Below, piece after piece: positions 13,567 through 14,514 of a stretch of DNA of 14,514 bases (position 1 is its first letter; each line of letters opens with the position of its first letter). A model generated the notes under the pieces. That model was not told where the DNA came from, did not search any database, and worked only from the letters and a program-made list of their open reading frames with translations. Position numbers and translations under genes: made by a program. This stretch comes from a bacterium (GTDB taxonomy: Bacteria; Planctomycetota; J058; JACQDU01), in contig JACQDU010000094.1 of NCBI GenBank assembly GCA_016200955.1, forward strand, positions 1 through 14,514. The letters run 5' to 3'.

Positions 13567-14514
13567 TCATCGAGCGCCCGCGCGCAGACGCTCGAGCTCG
13601 GCCCGGACCGCCTCGGCGGTCGGGTCGTCCGGAGCCAGCTCGAGGAAGCGCTCGAGGTCCTTGGCCGCGGCGTCCCGCTCTCCCCGGGAGAGGCGCGCGG
13701 CAGCGCGGCTCTTCCAGGGCTCGGCCTCGTCCGGGCGTAGCTCGATCGCGCGCGTCTCGTCCGCGATCGCGCCCTCCGCGTCGCCCTTCCGGAGCCGGAG
13801 GACCCCGCGGATCGTCCACGCGGTCGCCGAGCGCGGGTCGAGCTCGATGGCCTTGGTGAGGTCGGCCACGGCCCCGTCGAGGTCGTCCTTGTCCACGCGA
13901 GCGCACCCGCGGTTCAGGAAGGCCAGGGCGTAACGCGGGTCCAGCTCGATCGCTCGCGTGTGGTCGGCGATCGAGCCGTCGAGGTCACCCTTCATCTTGC
14001 GGACGACCCCGCGGTTCGTCGAGGCGGTCGCGTCGCGCGGGTCGAGCTCGATGGCCTTCGTGTAATCGGCGAGCGCGCGGTCGAGGTCCCCCAGCGCCTG
14101 ATACGCCGTCCCGCGGCCCAGCCACGCGATCGCGAGGCCCGCCTCGAGCTCGATCGCCTTCGTGAAGTCGAGCGCGGCCTTCTCGAAGGCGCCCTGGTCG
14201 GCCAGGACGTTCGCCCGGTTCGCCCAGGCGAGGGCGGCGCGCGGGGCGAGCTCCGTCGCCTTCGTCAGGTCCGCGAGCGCGCCCTCGAGGTCGTCCTTCG
14301 CGCGGCGAGCGTTCCCCCGGTTCATCCGCCCCGGCAGAGCGCGCGGCTCGAGCTCGATCGCGCGCGTGAAGGCGGCGATCGCGCCCTCGAGGTCGCCCTT
14401 GGCCTGGAGCGCGAGGCCGTGCTCGTTGTAGCCGGCGGCGGTGTCGGCGGCGAGCTTCGTCTCCGCTCCCGTCCGCACGAGGAAGCGAGGGACCTGCCCC
14501 CAGAAGGGCCCGCC
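13567..14514 (-). CDS. Tetratricopeptide-repeat protein (5' end outside the window)
   Basis: The frame is open to the window edge and ends in TGA 13567-13569, giving the last 315 residues. Eight consecutive 34-residue TPR units are visible, with the consensus NRGxxRxxKGDLDGAIADxTKAIELDPR; the last two are more divergent. The DNA therefore repeats with a 102-bp period. The visible N-terminal part (GPFWGQVPRFLVRTGAETKLAAD) is not TPR and belongs to an upstream domain I cannot identify. A GTG at 14476-14478 could be a start, but the coding sense continues before it. TPR arrays are protein-binding scaffolds; in this kind of genome they are often C-terminal parts of larger signalling or enzyme proteins. 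It lies 48 bp upstream of tetR on the same strand. Confidence 0.9.
   Translation of the reverse strand, partial: GGPFWGQVPRFLVRTGAETKLAADTAAGYNEHGLALQAKGDLEGAIAAFTRAIELEPRALPGRMNRGNARRAKDDLEGALADLTKATELAPRAALAWANRANVLADQGAFEKAALDFTKAIELEAGLAIAWLGRGTAYQALGDLDRALADYTKAIELDPRDATASTNRGVVRKMKGDLDGSIADHTRAIELDPRYALAFLNRGCARVDKDDLDGAVADLTKAIELDPRSATAWTIRGVLRLRKGDAEGAIADETRAIELRPDEAEPWKSRAAARLSRGERDAAAKDLERFLELAPDDPTAEAVRAELERLRAGAR

Noticed and set aside
13570..14480. 102-bp periodic repeat considered as a CRISPR or minisatellite
   Set aside because: The period is exactly one 34-residue TPR unit and the copies diverge as coding repeats do; no short identical repeats with unique spacers.

Overview
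The window is high-GC, dense bacterial DNA. The organism is probably Planctomycetota or a neighbouring phylum. This is inferred from a degenerate ECF-type sigma N-terminus of the TTxWS kind, a pseudopilin-like protein joined to a LamG domain, a long TPR tail and the many intergenic hairpin repeats; no rRNA or tRNA gene is present to settle it. The real genes end in TGA, apart from one TAA.

Left part (1-4102): the 3' part of meaB (GTPase of methylmalonyl-CoA mutase) runs on the plus strand into a 417-bp convergent gap filled with hairpin-forming short-unit repeats of two kinds (CGCAAAG-type and CACGGAG-type). On the minus strand lie an exported GH113-like glycosidase and hflX (ribosome-associated GTPase), with another CGCAAAG repeat between them. 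Upstream of the glycosidase is a 334-bp gap holding a 52-codon remnant of a sigma factor.

Middle part (4103-8635, plus strand): a cell-surface or export cassette. It holds a GspK/PilX-like pseudopilin fused to a LamG domain, a translationally coupled 355-aa secreted protein of unknown function, and an 85-aa secreted protein. The pseudopilin-LamG gene is interrupted twice as given: a frameshift near 5442 and an in-frame TGA at 6918-6920. The TGA is followed by a hairpin that by chance or by design resembles a bacterial SECIS.

Right part (8668-14514, all minus strand): a TPR protein (8 repeats, 5' end outside the window), a TetR regulator with a repeated operator-like motif across its start codon, and three subunits of a molybdenum hydroxylase-type enzyme. 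The FAD subunit carries the extra four-cysteine [4Fe-4S] loop diagnostic of 4-hydroxybenzoyl-CoA reductase, so I call them hcrC, hcrA and hcrB. TetR, hcrC, hcrA and hcrB each overlap the next gene by 4 nt and form one coupled operon. The large subunit has an in-frame TAG and a Gln where the family normally has its catalytic Glu. Directly after hcrB, in the same frame, lies the 3' remnant of a DUF4349 gene.

Three interrupted reading frames and two gene remnants in about 9 kb mean either a decaying accessory region or an error-containing assembly; raw reads would decide. The most interesting points are the hcr-like enzyme with its altered active-site residue, the TGA-plus-hairpin site, and the intergenic hairpin repeats.
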